From Candidatus Sulfopaludibacter sp. SbA3 (lineage in GTDB: Bacteria; Acidobacteriota; Vicinamibacteria; Vicinamibacterales; UBA2999), in NCBI GenBank assembly GCA_945866285.1, contig CAMBHC010000123.1, forward strand, positions 1-7,361: a stretch of DNA of 7,361 nucleotides, given 5' to 3'. The notes under the pieces are model-generated. The model made no database searches. It was not told the DNA's origin and saw nothing but the letters and a program-made list of their open reading frames with translations. Positions within the stretch are counted from its first letter, which is position 1; every line of letters begins with the position of its first letter. Shown in pieces: positions 5,878 to 7,361 of this stretch. The position numbers and the translations under genes are program-made.

Positions 5878-7361
5878 ATGGGAGACCTCTGGGCCGGCTT
5901 CGTCGTCGCGCTGCAGCCCATCAACCTGATGTGGGGCTTGGCGGGTGTCACGCTCGGCACCGCCGTCGGCGTCCTGCCGGGAATCGGCCCGGCACTGACC
6001 GTCGCGCTGCTGCTACCTGTCACCTACGGGCTCGATCCCACCGCGGCGCTGATCATGTTCGCCGGCATCTACTACGGCGCGATGTACGGCGGCTCGACGA
6101 CGTCGATCCTGCTGAACACGCCTGGCGAGAGCGCGACCATCGTGAACGCCATTGATGGCTACCAGATGGCGCGCAACGGTCGCGCCGGCGCGGCATTGGC
6201 GACGGCGGCGATCGGGTCATTCGTCGCCGGCACGCTCGCCACGCTCGCCCTCAGCGTGACGGCGCCGCTCATGGTGAAGATGGCACTGGCGTTTGGACCC
6301 GCGGAGTACTTCGCGCTGATGGTGCTGGCGTTTGTCACCGTGACGACGGTCCTCGGCGGCCGCGGCGCGCGACTGGCCGGATGGGTCAGCTTGATGCTGG
6401 GGCTGGCCCTCGGCAGTGTCGGTATCGACGGCTTGAGTGGACAGGCACGATTCACGTTTGGCATTCCCTATTTGCTGGATGGCATTGATCCCGTCATCGT
6501 CGCCATCGGCCTCTTCGCCGTGGGCGAAACCTTGTGGGTGGTCAGTCGCGGTCCAGATCACGACCACGTGTTGCCGGTGCGCGGCTCGCTGTGGATGACG
6601 CGCGAGGAGTGGCGGCGGTCGTGGAAGCCATGGTTGCGCGGCACCGCCATTGGTTTTCCGATGGGCGCGCTCCCGGCCGGCGGCGCCGAGTTGCCAACGC
6701 TGATGTCGTACGCGATCGAGAAGCGGCTGTCGTCGCGGCCGGAGGAATTTGGCCACGGCGCCATCGAGGCGGTCGCCGGTCCCGAGGCCGCGAACAACGC
6801 CTCAGCCGCGGGCACGCTTGTGCCGCTGCTCACACTGGGACTGCCAACCTCGGCGACCGCGGCCGTCTTGCTGGCTGCCTTTCAGCAGTTCGGCCTGCAG
6901 CCGGGACCGTTGCTGTTCGAGCACGAGCCAAAGCTTGTGTGGGGCGTGATCGCCAGCCTGTATGTCGGCAATGCGATGCTGCTGGTGTTGAACCTGCCGC
7001 TGGTCGGGCTGTGGGTGAAGCTGCTGTCGATCCCTCGCCCCTGGTTGTACGGCGGCATCCTCGTGGTGGCCTCTCTCGGCGCGTTCAGCGTGCATCGCTC
7101 AGCGGGAGATTTGTGGCTGGTGGCGGCCATCGGCGGCATTGGCTTCGTCCTCCGCCACATTGACGCGCCGGTGGCGCCGGTGATGATCGGCCTGATTCTC
7201 GGTCCCGCTGCGGAGCAGCACCTCCGCCGCGCACTCGCGATCAGCCAGGGCGACTGGTCGGTATTCCTGACCCACCCGCTCTCGGCCGCGCTGCTGGCTG
7301 TGGCGGCCGTCATCGTGCTGCTCGGCCTGCGCCGGCCCGGCACGTTACAATCGCAGTCATG
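5878..7361 (+). CDS. tctA: TctA family large permease subunit of tripartite tricarboxylate transporter (3' end cut at window edge)
   Basis: Large inner-membrane subunit forming the translocation path for the TctC-delivered carboxylate, probably driven by an ion gradient. The ATG follows the upstream TAG stop with no gap and no Shine-Dalgarno sequence, implying reinitiation by ribosomes that finish TctC-TctB and hence close stoichiometric coupling. Family hallmarks are clear: N-terminal M-G-D-L-W-A-G-F, G-V-L-P-G-I-G-P (31-38), Y-G-A-M-Y-G-G-S-T-T-S-I-L-L-N-T-P-G-E-S (66-85), and the second-half counterpart G-P-E-A-A-N-N-A-S-A-A-G (301-312) followed by L-L-T-L-G-L-P-T-S. These two related loops mark the inverted halves expected of the fold. 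494 codons are visible, about the full family length (~500), ending ...T-L-Q-S-Q-S. The next two bases, TG, would complete TGA if the base after the window is A, overlapping ATG 7359. No premature stop or frameshift is seen. Confidence 0.95.
   Translation, partial: MGDLWAGFVVALQPINLMWGLAGVTLGTAVGVLPGIGPALTVALLLPVTYGLDPTAALIMFAGIYYGAMYGGSTTSILLNTPGESATIVNAIDGYQMARNGRAGAALATAAIGSFVAGTLATLALSVTAPLMVKMALAFGPAEYFALMVLAFVTVTTVLGGRGARLAGWVSLMLGLALGSVGIDGLSGQARFTFGIPYLLDGIDPVIVAIGLFAVGETLWVVSRGPDHDHVLPVRGSLWMTREEWRRSWKPWLRGTAIGFPMGALPAGGAELPTLMSYAIEKRLSSRPEEFGHGAIEAVAGPEAANNASAAGTLVPLLTLGLPTSATAAVLLAAFQQFGLQPGPLLFEHEPKLVWGVIASLYVGNAMLLVLNLPLVGLWVKLLSIPRPWLYGGILVVASLGAFSVHRSAGDLWLVAAIGGIGFVLRHIDAPVAPVMIGLILGPAAEQHLRRALAISQGDWSVFLTHPLSAALLAVAAVIVLLGLRRPGTLQSQS
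7346..7352 (+). promoter_or_regulatory. -10 promoter-like element TACAATC before the next gene
   Basis: TACAAT (7346-7351) lies inside the last codons of tctA, seven bases before ATG 7359, in the same geometry as the three TAGAATC boxes in this window. It suggests that the gene starting at the window edge has its own leaderless promoter in addition to possible read-through from the transporter operon. No -35 box is recognised. Confidence 0.5.
7359..7361 (+). CDS. Putative start codon of a following gene (only ATG visible)
   Basis: The window ends in ATG. It is placed six bases after TACAATC as at the other starts here, and would overlap the probable TGA stop of tctA. Nothing can be said about the product. 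Confidence 0.4.

Noticed and set aside
6217..6756. Minus- and plus-strand frames overlapping tctA (6217-6756 minus, 6534-7163 plus)
   Set aside because: Shadow translations of the conserved TctA frame; composition biased and without domain features.

Overview
The window is GC-rich and tightly packed coding DNA with no RNA genes, insertion sequences or CRISPR. Its signature features are a GT-C type membrane glycosyltransferase with the W-W-G-G-x-S-x-P-x-R motif, a tripartite tricarboxylate transporter that implies a periplasm, and start codons directly behind TAGAATC-like -10 boxes. These suggest a Gram-negative, soil-type bacterium. Acidobacteriota (Vicinamibacteria-like) is my best guess, but it is an inference and not proven by a marker gene.

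Layout. (1) 2-2500, plus strand: a large GT-C fold membrane glycosyltransferase with a C-terminal beta-rich domain, 5' end possibly outside the window. (2) 2546-2996, plus strand: a broken, diverged paralogue of the same family. It keeps a promoter, a short N-terminus and the last ~137 codons, but lacks about 2 kb of middle and is frameshifted at the joint. (3) 2993-3631, plus strand: pdxH, overlapping the remnant by ATGA. (4) 3628-4533, minus strand: a PhzF-family isomerase/epimerase, convergent with pdxH and overlapping it by four bases at the stops. (5) 4534-4563: a 30-bp divergent promoter region built on the inverted repeat GATTCTA-N6-TAGAATC. (6) 4564-5877, plus strand: a fusion of the transporter's periplasmic receptor TctC with a shortened TctB membrane domain. 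(7) 5878-7361, plus strand: TctA, the large permease, starting on the base after the TctC-TctB stop and running to the window edge. The last three bases are probably the ATG of another gene.

How they work together. TctC-TctB and TctA should form a complete two-gene carboxylate uptake system, with the receptor covalently tethered to the membrane partner. pdxH supplies pyridoxal 5'-phosphate and probably inherited its upstream promoter from the decayed glycosyltransferase gene. PhzF has no evident pathway link to its neighbours. The most noteworthy items are the TctC-TctB fusion that appears to lack exactly one TctB helix, the repeated TANAATC-N5/6-start arrangement indicating leaderless transcripts, and the back-to-back symmetric promoters at 4539-4558.
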